Source of the DNA: Thioalkalivibrio sp. ALJ24
Lineage (GTDB): Bacteria; Pseudomonadota; Gammaproteobacteria; Ectothiorhodospirales; Ectothiorhodospiraceae
DNA length: 64,000 nt
Reading direction: 5' to 3'
Assembly: GCF_000377785.1 (NCBI RefSeq)
Contig: NZ_KB898725.1
Location: forward strand, 183,775 to 247,774
Shown: one piece after another, positions 11,988-21,207 of the stretch
Layout of the letters: the number at the start of each line of letters is the position of its first letter
How positions within the stretch are numbered: the stretch's first letter is position 1
Notes under the pieces: model-generated
Database searches by the model: none
What the model was told of the DNA's origin: nothing
What the model saw: the letters and a program-made list of their open reading frames with translations, nothing else
Translations under genes and position numbers: made by a program

Positions 11988-12431
11988 ATGTCAACTGCCA
12001 TGACACCCCGCCGCATTTCCGGCTTCATCCGCGGCTCCTGGCAGCAGCGGGCGGCACCCGATCCGGGACTGGAACAGGCACTGGCGGGCCTGGTCGGTCC
12101 GCAGATCGCCAGCGGCCGCCTGCAGCTGGTACGCCAGGAGGACACCCTGGTGGCGGTGTGCCGCGACCGCGCCCTGTGCACCGAACTGCGCTTCCAGCAG
12201 CGCGAGATCATCAAGACCGTGCGGGCGGGCGGCTATCCACAGGTCGAACGCATGCGGGTCGCGCTGGGCGGTGCGACCCGTGCCAGCGAACCCGTGGCCG
12301 AACCCCACCGGCGCACGATCCCGGACAGCGCCCGCGAATCGCTGGAGCAGACGGCAGCCGCGATGGATGACACCCGCCTGGCTTCGGCCCTGCGGCGGCT
12401 CGCCCGCCTGCACACGGGACCGCAGGAGTGA
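11988..12431 (+). CDS. DUF721/DciA-family protein
   Basis: A 147-aa protein with the DUF721 pattern: a short basic N-terminus, then the fold around LQLVRQEDTLVAVCRDRALCTELRFQQREI, and a helical tail. DciA members help load the replicative helicase DnaB where DnaC is absent; whether this copy does so is inference. It is a lone plus-strand gene divergent from the M23 gene (33 nt apart) and convergent with lpxC (7 nt between stops), a position known for the family. A second ATG at 12000 is an equally good start because no ribosome site is visible. Confidence 0.75.
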   Translation: MSTAMTPRRISGFIRGSWQQRAAPDPGLEQALAGLVGPQIASGRLQLVRQEDTLVAVCRDRALCTELRFQQREIIKTVRAGGYPQVERMRVALGGATRASEPVAEPHRRTIPDSARESLEQTAAAMDDTRLASALRRLARLHTGPQE

Positions 12432-12438
12432 AGCAGAC

Positions 12439-13365
12439 TCAGCCGGCAGTGCCGGCACCCGGCTCCAGCTGGCCGAACGAGATCGGCAGCGGCTCGGAGG
12501 GATCCTCGAAGGTCACCTTCTCCCAGGCCGTGCGATCGGCGGCCAGCTGGCGGATCAGTTGATTGTTCAGGGCATGGCCGGACTTGTGCCCGGTAAAGGC
12601 CCCGATCAGGCTGTGCCCCAGCAGATACAGATCCCCGACCACGTCGAGGATCTTGTGTTTCACCAGCTCGTTGTCGTAGCGCAGGCCGGTTTCATTGAGG
12701 ATCTTGAAATCGTCCAGCACCACCGCGTTGTCCAGACTGCCCCCCAGCGCCAGCTGGTTGGCGCGCAGGGCCTCGATGTCACGCATGAAACCGAAGGTCC
12801 GGGCCCGTGACACTTCCTTCACGAACGAGGTGGACGAGAAATCCAGCTCGGCCCGCTGGCTTCCGTCGGTAAACATCGGGTGTTCGAAGTCGATGCAGAA
12901 ACCGACCTTGAACCCGTCGTAGGGATCGAAGCGTACCCATTTGTCGCCGTCACGAACCTCCACGCTGCGCTTCACCCGGATGAATTCCTTGGGAGCGTCC
13001 TGCTCCTTGAGACCCGCGGACTGCAGCAGGAACACGAAGGGTCCCGCGCTGCCGTCCATGATCGGCACCTCCGCGGCGCTCACGTCGACAAACAGGTTGT
13101 CGATGCCCAGGCCGGCCACCGCCGACAGCAGATGTTCCACCGTGGAGACCCGCGTATCGCCGTTGACCAGGGTGGTCGACAGCCGGGTATCCCCCACGTT
13201 CTCGGCCCGCGCCGGGATCTCCACCGGCGGGTCGAGGTCATCACGGTGAAACACGACACCGGTATTCGGTGGGGCGGGGCGCAGGGTCAGCACGACCTTC
13301 TCGCCCGTATGGAGCCCGACACCGGTGGCCCGGATGCTGTTCTTCAGCGTTCTTTGCCTGATCAA
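12439..13365 (-). CDS. lpxC: UDP-3-O-acyl-N-acetylglucosamine deacetylase LpxC
   Basis: LpxC is the zinc deacetylase that commits the cell to lipid A synthesis. From a TTG at 13363-13365 the protein is 308 aa and begins (M)[20 protein letters not shown], matching the family N-terminus MIKQRTLKN. AGAAGAGG lies 8 nt upstream and supports the rare start. Zinc and catalytic residues are visible in [19 protein letters not shown] and GHKSGH. It ends the dcw cluster 119 nt after ftsZ. The gap holds a probable own promoter with an inverted repeat and a leader hairpin, so it may be regulated apart from ftsZ. Confidence 0.95.
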   Translation of the reverse strand: MIRQRTLKNSIRATGVGLHTGEKVVLTLRPAPPNTGVVFHRDDLDPPVEIPARAENVGDTRLSTTLVNGDTRVSTVEHLLSAVAGLGIDNLFVDVSAAEVPIMDGSAGPFVFLLQSAGLKEQDAPKEFIRVKRSVEVRDGDKWVRFDPYDGFKVGFCIDFEHPMFTDGSQRAELDFSSTSFVKEVSRARTFGFMRDIEALRANQLALGGSLDNAVVLDDFKILNETGLRYDNELVKHKILDVVGDLYLLGHSLIGAFTGHKSGHALNNQLIRQLAADRTAWEKVTFEDPSEPLPISFGQLEPGAGTAG

Positions 13366-13399
13366 CGCACTGCCTCTTCTGCGAGAGCGCATGGAGGGA

Positions 13400-13419
13400 A
13401 GCCCGGGCCCTCCCGGGCT
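13400..13419 (-). other. Perfect 8-bp hairpin in the lpxC leader
   Basis: AGCCCGGG, a 4-nt loop and CCCGGGCT form a perfect stem 35 nt before the lpxC TTG start. No U-tract follows on either strand, so a leader structure acting on translation or mRNA stability is likelier than a terminator. Confidence 0.4.
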
Positions 13420-13448
13420 CCATTCATGCACACAACGAAAGGTTCATT

Positions 13449-13479
13449 ATTGCAGGATTCCGCTCTTCCTGCATGTCAA
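13449..13479 (-). promoter_or_regulatory. Putative lpxC promoter with an internal inverted repeat
   Basis: A perfect -35 TTGACA (13474-13479, minus strand) is followed after 19 bp by TGCAAT (13449-13454). The spacer is filled by the dyad TGCAGGA-N9-TCCTGCA (13451-13473), whose right arm overlaps the -10. This looks like an operator, though the 19-bp spacer is long. The same dyad could instead be a weak ftsZ terminator. Confidence 0.45.
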
Positions 13480-13484
13480 CCCCT

Positions 13485-14657
13485 TCAGTCCGCCTGCTTG
13501 CGCAGGAATGCCGGGATATCGAGCACATCGATGTTCGACTGCGAACTGCCGGTGCCGTAATCCGCAGCCACCTCGTCCTGCTGGCCACGCCGCTGGCGCT
13601 GATGGGTGGGCCGGTCGAAATCGACGTCCGAACCCGCCGCGGCCTGCTGCGGCTGGGCATCCACCACGCGCACCTGCGGCCGCTCGGGCTGCTGGCTCTG
13701 TGCCCCGAGCCCGGTGGCCACCAGAGTCACCCGCATCTCTTCGCTCATCTCCGGATCGATGACCGTACCGACCACGACCGTGGCGTCTTCCGAGGCCAGG
13801 GCCTTGACCGCCTCGCCCACTTCTTCGAACTCGCCGATGCCGACGTCCATGCCACCGGTCACGTTGACCAGGATGCCGCGCGCACCGGAGATGTCGATGT
13901 CTTCCAGCAGCGGGCTGGCGATCGCCGCCTCCGCGGCCTGGCGTGCCCGATCCTCGCCCGAGCCGGTGCCGGTGCCCATCATCGCCATGCCCATCTCGCG
14001 CATCACGTTGCGCACGTCGGCGAAGTCCACGTTGATCAGGCCGGGACGGGTGATCAGCTCGGCAATGCCCTGCACCGCGCCGAACAGCACGTCGTTGGCG
14101 GCCTTGAAGGCATCCAGCAGGGTGGTGTTCTTGCCCATCACCGTGAGCAGCTTCTCGTTGGGGATGGTGATCAGCGAGTCCACCTGTTCGGTCAGCGCCT
14201 TGATCCCGGACATCGCGACCTGCATGCGCTTCTTGCCCTCGAACGGGAACGGCTTGGTGACCACGGCCACGGTCAGGATGCCCATCTCCTTGGCGATCTG
14301 CGCCACCACCGGGGCCGCGCCGGTGCCCGTGCCGCCGCCCATGCCGGCGGTGATGAACACCATGTCGGCGCCGTGCAGCAGGTCCTGCACCCGCTCGCGA
14401 TCCTCCAGCGCGGCCTCGCGGCCCACCGACGGATCGGCGCCGGCGCCGAGACCCTTGGTGATGTCCCCGCCCAGCTGCAGCAGGGTCTTGGAATCCAGGC
14501 TCTTCAGGGCCTGGGCATCGGTATTGGCGCAGATGAAATCCACCCCCTCAAGCTGCGAGTGGACCATGTGCTGAACGGCGTTGCCGCCGCCACCACCGAC
14601 GCCGACGACCTTGATCGTGGCGCTCTGGCTAAAGGTATCCATCAGTTCGAACGTCAT
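13485..14657 (-). CDS. ftsZ: Cell division GTPase FtsZ
   Basis: FtsZ is the tubulin-like GTPase that forms the Z ring. The 390-aa protein has the tubulin signature GGGTGTG (in [14 protein letters not shown]), the T7 synergy loop [11 protein letters not shown], a Gln-rich low-complexity linker and the conserved C-terminal peptide [11 protein letters not shown] that binds FtsA/ZipA/ZapD. AGAGGA lies about 8 nt before the ATG. It follows ftsA by 81 nt, one of only two sizeable gaps in the cluster, with a hairpin in the leader. Length is normal. Confidence 0.98.
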   Translation of the reverse strand: MTFELMDTFSQSATIKVVGVGGGGGNAVQHMVHSQLEGVDFICANTDAQALKSLDSKTLLQLGGDITKGLGAGADPSVGREAALEDRERVQDLLHGADMVFITAGMGGGTGTGAAPVVAQIAKEMGILTVAVVTKPFPFEGKKRMQVAMSGIKALTEQVDSLITIPNEKLLTVMGKNTTLLDAFKAANDVLFGAVQGIAELITRPGLINVDFADVRNVMREMGMAMMGTGTGSGEDRARQAAEAAIASPLLEDIDISGARGILVNVTGGMDVGIGEFEEVGEAVKALASEDATVVVGTVIDPEMSEEMRVTLVATGLGAQSQQPERPQVRVVDAQPQQAAAGSDVDFDRPTHQRQRRGQQDEVAADYGTGSSQSNIDVLDIPAFLRKQAD

Positions 14658-14702
14658 GGTTGCGTCCTCTTGTTTCGCGTGTACATGTCTTTCCCTTGTG
14701 AT

Positions 14703-14722
14703 GGCCGGAGAGCGGTCCGGCC
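14703..14722 (-). other. Leader hairpin between ftsA and ftsZ
   Basis: GGCCGGA-N6-TCCGGCC forms a perfect 7-bp stem 45 nt before the ftsZ start. No U-tract follows on the minus strand, so a simple terminator is unlikely. It may tune ftsZ expression or RNA processing relative to ftsA. Confidence 0.35.
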
Positions 14723-14738
14723 CCTGTACCGGGCCGTC

Positions 14739-15974
14739 CTAGATCTGCCCGGAAAACCAGCGCTTCATGCGCGCCCAGATCCCCTGGAACCCGGATTCCA
14801 CCGGGCGGGCTTCCTGCTGCGCCCGCGACTCGCGGGCGTACAGCAGCAGCCCTACTCCGGTGGCGTGCACCGGGTTGCGGACCACGTCCAGCAGCCCGGT
14901 CACGTGCTGCGGGACCCCCAGGCGAACGGGCATGTGGAAGACCTCTTCGGCGAGATCCACCCCACCTTCCATTCGCGACGATCCGCCGGTCAGAACCACC
15001 CCGGCAGCGATCATTTCTTCGGTTCCGGAACGGCGCAGCTCGGCCTGCACCAGCTGCAGCAGCTCCTCGTAACGCGGCTCCACCACCGAGGCGAGGGTCT
15101 GGCGCGAGAGCCGGCGCGCCTCGCGGTCGCCCACCCCGGGGACCTCGATGGACTCCCCCGGATCGGCCAGCGAGCGCAGCGCGCAGGCGTATTTCATCTT
15201 CAGTTCCTCGGCGTACTGCGTGGGCGTGCGCAGCGCGACCGCGATGTCGTTGGTGACCTGGTCGCCGGCGATCGGCAGCACCGCGGTGTGCGCGATGGCG
15301 CCGTGGGAGAACACCGCGATGTCGGTGGTCCCGCCACCGATGTCGACCAGGCAGGCACCGAGGTCCTTTTCGTCCTCGGTCAGCACCGAATACGAGGAGG
15401 CCAGCTGTTCGAGGATGATGTCGTCGACGCGCAGCCCGCAGCGCTCGACGCACTTGACGATGTTCTGCGCCGCCGAGACCGCACCGGTGACCAGATGGAC
15501 CTTCGCCTCCAGGCGCACGCCGGACATCCCCACCGGTTCGCGGATGCCCTCCTGCTCGTCGATGATGTATTCCTGCGGGAGCACGTGGAGGATGCGCTGG
15601 TCGGCGGGAATCGCGATGGCCCGCGCGGCATCGATGACCCGCTCGACGTCGCCCGGCCCCACCTCGCCGTCCTTGATGGCCACCACGCCGGTGGAGTTGT
15701 AGCTCTTCACGTGACTGCCGGCGATGCCGGTGTACACCGAGTGGATCTCGCAGCCGGCCATCAGCTCGGCTTCCTCCACCGCGCGCTGGATCGACTGCAC
15801 GGTGGATTCGATATTGACCACCACGCCCTTTTTCAGGCCGCGCGAGGGCGACGAGCCGATGCCGATGATCTCGATCTCGCCATCGTCCTTCAGTTCGCCG
15901 ACGATGGCCTCGATCTTCGAGGTCCCGACATCCAGCCCGACGATCAGACCCGATTCCGCCTTCTTTGCCATCAT
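14739..15974 (-). CDS. ftsA: Cell division actin-like protein FtsA
   Basis: FtsA is the actin-fold protein that tethers FtsZ to the membrane. The protein is about 411 aa with GLDVGTSKIEAIVGE (phosphate 1), LVDIGGGTTDIAVF (phosphate 2) and a C-terminal amphipathic helix (GIWARMKRWFSG) for membrane attachment. Two adjacent ATGs (15974 and 15971) are plausible starts behind AAGGA and GGGGAG; the first is chosen. A TTG at 15990-15992 that overlaps the ftsQ stop is possible but adds unconserved residues. ftsQ-ftsA-ftsZ order is standard. Confidence 0.96.
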   Translation of the reverse strand: MMAKKAESGLIVGLDVGTSKIEAIVGELKDDGEIEIIGIGSSPSRGLKKGVVVNIESTVQSIQRAVEEAELMAGCEIHSVYTGIAGSHVKSYNSTGVVAIKDGEVGPGDVERVIDAARAIAIPADQRILHVLPQEYIIDEQEGIREPVGMSGVRLEAKVHLVTGAVSAAQNIVKCVERCGLRVDDIILEQLASSYSVLTEDEKDLGACLVDIGGGTTDIAVFSHGAIAHTAVLPIAGDQVTNDIAVALRTPTQYAEELKMKYACALRSLADPGESIEVPGVGDREARRLSRQTLASVVEPRYEELLQLVQAELRRSGTEEMIAAGVVLTGGSSRMEGGVDLAEEVFHMPVRLGVPQHVTGLLDVVRNPVHATGVGLLLYARESRAQQEARPVESGFQGIWARMKRWFSGQI

Positions 15975-15988
15975 CTCCCCGCGTCCTT

Positions 15989-16768
15989 TCAATGTGTCCC
16001 GGAGGCGCCGGCGGCGCCCCCGTCTTCATCGGCCCAGGCCACCGCCATCCCGTGGGGATAACGCAGGTCCCAGCGTTCCACCGGCGCGTCACGGCGCTCG
16101 CGCACCGCATCGGCGGCCCGGACCAGCGGGCCGAGACGACCGGTGTCGGTGTCCCGTCCCATGAGGATCTTCGCCCCGGACTCCAGATGGATGGTCCAGT
16201 CGTGGCGGCGCCCCTCGGCGACCCCCGCCACCTCCAGACCGGCATCGGCCAGCCGCGCCGAGACCTCGAGGTAGCGCCGCATCAGCACCACCTGACGCCC
16301 CTCCTCGCCTTCCAGCGCCGGCAGGTAGTCCCAGTCGGACTGGTCCACGGGACCGAATACCCGACCGTGGCGATCGACCAGCTGCTCCTCGCCCCAGCGC
16401 GCGACCGGCACCGGCTCGCGCAGCTCCACCACCAGCGTGCCCGGCCACTGCCGGCGCAGGCGGACACCGTCGATCCAGGGCTCGGCCAGCAACGAGGCCT
16501 CCAGCGCCGCAAGATCGGCAGTCACGAATCCCGGCGCATGTTCGCGAGCCAGGGCACGCACCTCGTCGACATCGGCGTGGCGCGGATCCCCGGTCACCTT
16601 CACCTGCTCTACCGGCAGCACCGCATCGGCATCGAAACGAGCCACGATCAGCGCCGCACCCACCAGCAGGGCGGCCAGCCCCATGCCCGCCAGCAGACGC
16701 AGCCCGGGGCCGGCCAGGGCGCGCAGCCGCGCAAAACGCGGCGCCGGGGCGGTCACGCGGCGATTCAT
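15989..16768 (-). CDS. ftsQ: Cell division protein FtsQ
   Basis: FtsQ links the FtsZ/FtsA ring to FtsB/FtsL and the septal synthase. The 259-aa protein has a basic cytoplasmic N-terminus, one transmembrane helix (about residues 25-47) and a periplasmic POTRA domain starting VEQVKVTGDPRHADVDEV, then the beta domain. The ATG (16766-16768) overlaps the ddl stop as ATGA, which fixes the start. It is Arg/Ala/Glu rich like its neighbours. Sequence conservation is low in this family, so the call rests on domain layout and position between ddl and ftsA. Confidence 0.94.
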   Translation of the reverse strand: MNRRVTAPAPRFARLRALAGPGLRLLAGMGLAALLVGAALIVARFDADAVLPVEQVKVTGDPRHADVDEVRALAREHAPGFVTADLAALEASLLAEPWIDGVRLRRQWPGTLVVELREPVPVARWGEEQLVDRHGRVFGPVDQSDWDYLPALEGEEGRQVVLMRRYLEVSARLADAGLEVAGVAEGRRHDWTIHLESGAKILMGRDTDTGRLGPLVRAADAVRERRDAPVERWDLRYPHGMAVAWADEDGGAAGASGTH

Positions 16769-17709
16769 CGCAGGCCTCCGCAGCGCAGACTCGAATCGAG
16801 GATGCGCAGGCACAGGCTGTCGAAATCGATCCCGGCCTCGGCCGCCGCCTTGGGCACCAGGCTGTGATCGGTCATGCCCGGAACGGTGTTGATCTCGATC
16901 AGGTGGTTGTCACCGTGTTCGTCCTGCAGGATGTCCACCCGCCCCCAGCCACAGCCCTCCACCGCGGCAAACGCGCCCAGGGCCAGCGACTGCAGCTCGA
17001 GCAGCTCGGCCTCGTCCAGCGGCGGCGGGCAGATGTAGCCGGTCGCATCCGATTCATATTTCGCGTGGTAGTCGTAGAACCCGCCGTCGGCACGGATCTC
17101 CACCACCGGCAGGGGCTGGTTTTCGAGGATGGCCACGGTGTATTCACGGCCCTCGATCCACTGTTCGGCGAAGATCTGACCCGGCTGACAGCGGGCCGCC
17201 TCCCAGGCCGCCGGGAGATCCGCGGCGCGATCCACGCGCGTGATCCCGAGACTGGAGCCCCCGCGCGCGGGCTTCACGATCAGGGGCAGCCCGAGGGCCT
17301 CGGCCACCGCGTCCGGATCGAACCCCGGGGTCAGCAGACGGTACGGCGCACTGGGCAGGTTGCTGCCGGCCCACAGACGCTTGCAGGCCAGCTTGTCCAT
17401 GCCCAGCGCGGACCCCAGCACGCCGGTGCCGGAATAAGGGATACCGGCGAGATCGAGGCAGCCCTGCAGGGCGCCGTCCTCGCCGCCCTCCCCGTGCAGG
17501 GCGATGAACGCGCGGTCGAACCCGTCCAGCGTCAGACGTTCGAGATGCTCGCGGGTGAGATCCACCGCATGGGCATCCACGCCCCGGCGACGCAGGGCCG
17601 CCAGCACGGCGTTGCCACTCGCCAGGGAGACCTCGCGCTCGCCGGACCAGCCGCCCATCAGTACGGCCACCCGACCATAGTCACCCGGCTGGATGTCGTC
17701 GTGGTTCAT
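16765..17709 (-). CDS. ddlB: D-alanine--D-alanine ligase
   Basis: Ddl makes the D-Ala-D-Ala dipeptide for the peptidoglycan stem. The 314-aa ATP-grasp protein shows VLMGGWSGEREVSL at the N-terminus, the LIVKPARGGSSLGI nucleotide loop, and the metal-binding LIEINTVPGMTDHSLVPKAA near the end. It overlaps murB upstream (ATGA) and ftsQ downstream (ATGA). Being in the dcw cluster makes it the DdlB type. Confidence 0.97.
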   Translation of the reverse strand: MNHDDIQPGDYGRVAVLMGGWSGEREVSLASGNAVLAALRRRGVDAHAVDLTREHLERLTLDGFDRAFIALHGEGGEDGALQGCLDLAGIPYSGTGVLGSALGMDKLACKRLWAGSNLPSAPYRLLTPGFDPDAVAEALGLPLIVKPARGGSSLGITRVDRAADLPAAWEAARCQPGQIFAEQWIEGREYTVAILENQPLPVVEIRADGGFYDYHAKYESDATGYICPPPLDEAELLELQSLALGAFAAVEGCGWGRVDILQDEHGDNHLIEINTVPGMTDHSLVPKAAAEAGIDFDSLCLRILDSSLRCGGLR

Positions 17710-18680
17710 GCCTCCCCCTCGCCATCTTCGCCCGGGTCAGTGAAGCGACCCAGGATGCGGACCTCCGGCTCCAGGCGGACACCGAAACGCTGTTCCACCG
17801 TGTTGCGCACGGTATCGATCAGACGCTCGATGTCGGCGGCCCGGGCGGTACCGTCGTGAGTGATGAAATTCGCATGCACCGCCGAGACCTCGGCCTTGCC
17901 CGACCGCAGTCCCTTGAGGCCCGCCGCCTCGATCAGCCGCGCCGCATGGTCGCCCTTCGGATTGCGGAACACCGAGCCGCAGGAGGGCTGGCCCAGCGGC
18001 TGTTTCGCCGAGCGTTCGCGCAGCAACTCGCGGATGCGCCGGGTGCCGGCCTCGGGGTCCCCCGGGCTCAGCCGCAGGGTCGCCCCGGTAAACCACAGCC
18101 GCTCGCCCGGATCGCCGCCCTGCACCCGGCGATATCCCACGCGGAAGGCATCCGGGGCGCGGGTCGAGCGGCGTCCCGCGCGATCGATCACCTCCACCGA
18201 TTCCACCAGCGGCCAGGTCTCGCCGCCCCAGGCGCCGGCGTTCATCTGCAATGCCCCGCCCACCGTGCCGGGGATCCCGGCCAGGAATTCCGCGCCCACC
18301 AGGCCCTCGCGGGCACAGAAGCGTGCGGCCTGGGCACAGGCCAGTCCGCCGCCGAGGAACACGCGGTCGCCTTCCAGGCGCTCGCGCTCCGCCAGCACGC
18401 CCTGCAGATGCACCACCAGTCCCGCGATACCACCGTCACGGATCAGCACGTTGCTGCCCAGCCCGAGGAAGGTGATCGGCAGATCGGGCGCGCGCTGCGC
18501 GAGCGCGGCCAGCAGATGGGCAAGATCGTCACGATCGGCCGGCCGGAACAGCCAGTCGGCCACGCCCCCCGCGCGCCAGGAGGTCAGCGGCGCCAGCGGG
18601 GCCCGCGCACGCAGTTCGCCGCGCGGTGCCAGATCGCGCAGGTCGTGAATCCCCGCCAGGGCCGGATCCAGCGGAATCAT
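17706..18680 (-). CDS. murB: UDP-N-acetylenolpyruvoylglucosamine reductase MurB
   Basis: MurB uses NADPH and bound FAD to reduce enolpyruvyl-UDP-GlcNAc to UDP-MurNAc. The 324-aa protein has the FAD pyrophosphate loop [15 protein letters not shown], the [20 protein letters not shown] core and the catalytic [12 protein letters not shown] serine segment. The Ser proton donor (PSCGSVF) marks it as a type II-like short MurB; E. coli type I is longer. It overlaps murC and ddl by 4 nt each. Confidence 0.96.
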   Translation of the reverse strand: MIPLDPALAGIHDLRDLAPRGELRARAPLAPLTSWRAGGVADWLFRPADRDDLAHLLAALAQRAPDLPITFLGLGSNVLIRDGGIAGLVVHLQGVLAERERLEGDRVFLGGGLACAQAARFCAREGLVGAEFLAGIPGTVGGALQMNAGAWGGETWPLVESVEVIDRAGRRSTRAPDAFRVGYRRVQGGDPGERLWFTGATLRLSPGDPEAGTRRIRELLRERSAKQPLGQPSCGSVFRNPKGDHAARLIEAAGLKGLRSGKAEVSAVHANFITHDGTARAADIERLIDTVRNTVEQRFGVRLEPEVRILGRFTDPGEDGEGEA

Positions 18681-20101
18681 GGCTCACCTCCCGCGAGTTC
18701 CCGGGGGAGCAGCGCCGCAAGCCGGCCGATGTCGCCCGCCCCCTGGGCGATGATCACGTCGTCGGGTCGCAGCAGTCCTTCCAGCACTCCGGCCACGTCC
18801 GCCGCCTGCTCCACGAAGATCGGCTCGACCCGTCCGCGCAGGCGGATCGCCCGCGCCAGGCTGCGTCCGTCGGCGCTGGCGATCGGGGATTCGCCGGCGG
18901 CATAGACCTCCAGCAGGATCAGCACGTCGGTCTCCGACAGCGCTTCGACGAAGTCCTCGAACAGGTCGCGTGTGCGGGTGTAGCGATGCGGCTGGAACAC
19001 GGTGATGCGCCGGCGCTCCGGCCACGCATCACGGGCCGCCGCCTGCGTGGCGGCGATCTCGCGCGGGTGATGGCCGTAGTCGTCGACCAGCGTCACCGGT
19101 CCGGCAGGACCCTGCCACTGCTGCACCTGGAAGCGGCGGCCGATCCCCTGGAAGCCTTCCAGGGCGGTGGCGATCGCCTCGCGCGGAGCCTGCAGCTCCC
19201 AGGCCACCGCCGCGGCCGCCAGCGCGTTGAGCACGTTGTGACGCCCGGGGAGATTCAGGGTGACCGGGAACGGCTCGCCGGCCTCCGGCAGCTGCAGGCG
19301 GAAATGGGTCTGCACCCCTTCCTGGCGCACGTCCAGGGCGCGCACGTCGGCCTCGGCGTCGATCGCATAGGTCAGGCGCGGACGTTCCAGTTCGGGGAGC
19401 AGTTCGCGCACCTGCGGGTCGTCGACACACAGGATCGCGAGGCCGTAGAACGGCAGGTGGTGCAGAAACTCCAGGAAGGTCGCGTGGAGCTGGCGGAAGT
19501 CGTTGCCGTAGGTGCCGAGGTGATCGGCATCGATATTGGTGACGACCGCCAGCAGCGGCTGCAGATGCAGGAACGAGGCGTCGCTCTCGTCGGCCTCGGC
19601 GACCAGATAGTCACCCGCCCCCAGGCTGGAATGGCTGGCGGTGGAATTCAGGCGCCCGCCGATCACGAACGTGGGATCCATGCCCGCCTCGGCGAGCACG
19701 CTGGCCACCAGGCTGGTGGTGGTGGTCTTGCCATGGGTGCCCGCCACCGCGATGCCGAAGCGGAAACGCATGAGCTCGGCGAGCATCTCCGCCCGCCGCA
19801 CGATCGGGATGCCGCGCTCGCGCGCCGCCGCGACCTCGGGGTTGGACGGGTCGATGGCCGAGGACACCACCAGTACGTCGGCCTCGGCCACGTTCTCCGG
19901 CCGGTGCTCGCCGACCACCCGCACGCCCATCTCCACCAGGCGATCGATCATCGGCGAGCGCCCGAGGTCCGAGCCCGAGACCCGGTAGCCCAGCTGATGC
20001 AGGACCTCGGCGATACCGCTCATCCCGGAGCCGCCGATCCCGACGCAGTGGATACGACGGATCCGGCGCATGGCGTGTTCGGGCAGGCGTGCGTGACTCA
20101 T
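18677..20101 (-). CDS. murC: UDP-N-acetylmuramate--L-alanine ligase MurC
   Basis: MurC adds L-Ala to UDP-MurNAc, the first amino acid of the stem peptide. The 474-aa protein has the dinucleotide-like [14 protein letters not shown] near the N-terminus, the Mur ligase P-loop GTHGKTTTT and HPREI in the C-terminal domain. The ATG at 20099-20101 overlaps the murG stop as ATGA, which decides the start over a longer upstream frame. All Mur ligase domains are complete. Confidence 0.97.
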   Translation of the reverse strand: MSHARLPEHAMRRIRRIHCVGIGGSGMSGIAEVLHQLGYRVSGSDLGRSPMIDRLVEMGVRVVGEHRPENVAEADVLVVSSAIDPSNPEVAAARERGIPIVRRAEMLAELMRFRFGIAVAGTHGKTTTTSLVASVLAEAGMDPTFVIGGRLNSTASHSSLGAGDYLVAEADESDASFLHLQPLLAVVTNIDADHLGTYGNDFRQLHATFLEFLHHLPFYGLAILCVDDPQVRELLPELERPRLTYAIDAEADVRALDVRQEGVQTHFRLQLPEAGEPFPVTLNLPGRHNVLNALAAAAVAWELQAPREAIATALEGFQGIGRRFQVQQWQGPAGPVTLVDDYGHHPREIAATQAAARDAWPERRRITVFQPHRYTRTRDLFEDFVEALSETDVLILLEVYAAGESPIASADGRSLARAIRLRGRVEPIFVEQAADVAGVLEGLLRPDDVIIAQGAGDIGRLAALLPRELAGGEP

Positions 20102-21207
20102 GACTCCCCTCCCGCGGGCGCGGCCCCCGCCAGTTCGAGACAGGCCGTGGCCAGACGCCTGGCGCTGTCGGGGCTGGCAAGGGCGCGGGCACGTTCGGCG
20201 CGCTGCAGCAGCGCGTCGCGATCCAGCGCCCCCAGCAGCTGCGCCAGGGCCTGCGGGTCCAGCTCGGCATCGCGGAAGCGCCACGCCGCATCCGCCGCGA
20301 CCAGGGCCTCGGCATTGGCGAACTGGTGATCGTCCACCGCATGCGGATAGGGCACGAAGATCGCGGCCACCCCGGCCGCCGCTACCTCGGCCACGGTCAG
20401 GGCCCCGGCCCGGCAGATCACCAGGTCGGCCTGCGCCCAGGCGCTCTCCATGTCGTCGATGAACGCGGTGATCCGGGCCTCCACCCCGGCTTCGGCGTAC
20501 GCCGCGCGCGCCTCTTCCAGGGTGCGGGTCCCGGCCTGATGCAGGACCTGCGGGCGCTGATCGGATGGGAGCCGGCCCAGCGCCGCCGGGACCGAGTGAT
20601 TCAGCGAACGCGCCCCCAGGCTGCCGCCCAGCACCAGCAGGTTCAGCGGCCCGCTGCGTCCGCTGAAACGCTCCGCCGGCGGCGGCAGTGCCGCGATCGC
20701 CGGGCGCACCGGATTGCCCGCCACCTGCGCGCCGGCACGCGGCGGGAAGGCCCCGTCGAAGCCCGCATACACCCGGTCGGCCACCCGGGCGAGCCAGCGG
20801 TTGGTAAGTCCGGCGACGGCGTTCTGCTCATGGATCACCAGCGGGCGCCCGAGCGCTGCGGCCATGAGCCCGCCCGGGCCAGCGGCGAAGCCACCGAACC
20901 CGATCACCGCCTGCGGCCGGATCCGCTGCAGCAGCACCAAAGCCGCCCAAAGGGACAGGCCCAGGCGCCACGGGGCGAGCGCCAGGCCCGTCAGCCCCTT
21001 GCCGCGGATACCGGCGATCGGAAGGGTGTGCAGGGTGATGCCGGCATCGGGGACCAGACGCGCCTCCACGCCCTCGCGGGTGCCCAGCCACACCACTTCC
21101 GTGCCACGCTCGCGCAACGCCTCGGCCACCGCCAGTCCCGGGAACACGTGGCCCCCGGTACCGCCGGCCATCACCAGCACGCGGACCGGTTCGGCAGGCG
21201 CGCTCAT
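20098..21207 (-). CDS. murG: Lipid II synthase MurG (GlcNAc transferase)
   Basis: MurG transfers GlcNAc from UDP-GlcNAc to lipid I at the inner face of the membrane, giving lipid II. The 369-aa protein has the glycine-rich loop [17 protein letters not shown], a second loop [10 protein letters not shown], and the donor-binding [15 protein letters not shown] motif. The ATG overlaps the ftsW stop by 4 nt. It lies between ftsW and murC as in most gammaproteobacteria. Confidence 0.97.
   Translation of the reverse strand: MSAPAEPVRVLVMAGGTGGHVFPGLAVAEALRERGTEVVWLGTREGVEARLVPDAGITLHTLPIAGIRGKGLTGLALAPWRLGLSLWAALVLLQRIRPQAVIGFGGFAAGPGGLMAAALGRPLVIHEQNAVAGLTNRWLARVADRVYAGFDGAFPPRAGAQVAGNPVRPAIAALPPPAERFSGRSGPLNLLVLGGSLGARSLNHSVPAALGRLPSDQRPQVLHQAGTRTLEEARAAYAEAGVEARITAFIDDMESAWAQADLVICRAGALTVAEVAAAGVAAIFVPYPHAVDDHQFANAEALVAADAAWRFRDAELDPQALAQLLGALDRDALLQRAERARALASPDSARRLATACLELAGAAPAGGES

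Noticed and set aside
15990-15992. TTG start for ftsA overlapping the ftsQ stop
   Set aside because: The adjacent ATGs at 15972-15974 and 15969-15971 give the conserved N-terminus and have purine-rich elements upstream.
13473-16061. An 862-codon plus-strand frame
   Set aside because: Antisense to ftsZ and ftsA, both unmistakable; no ribosome site or homology-like pattern.
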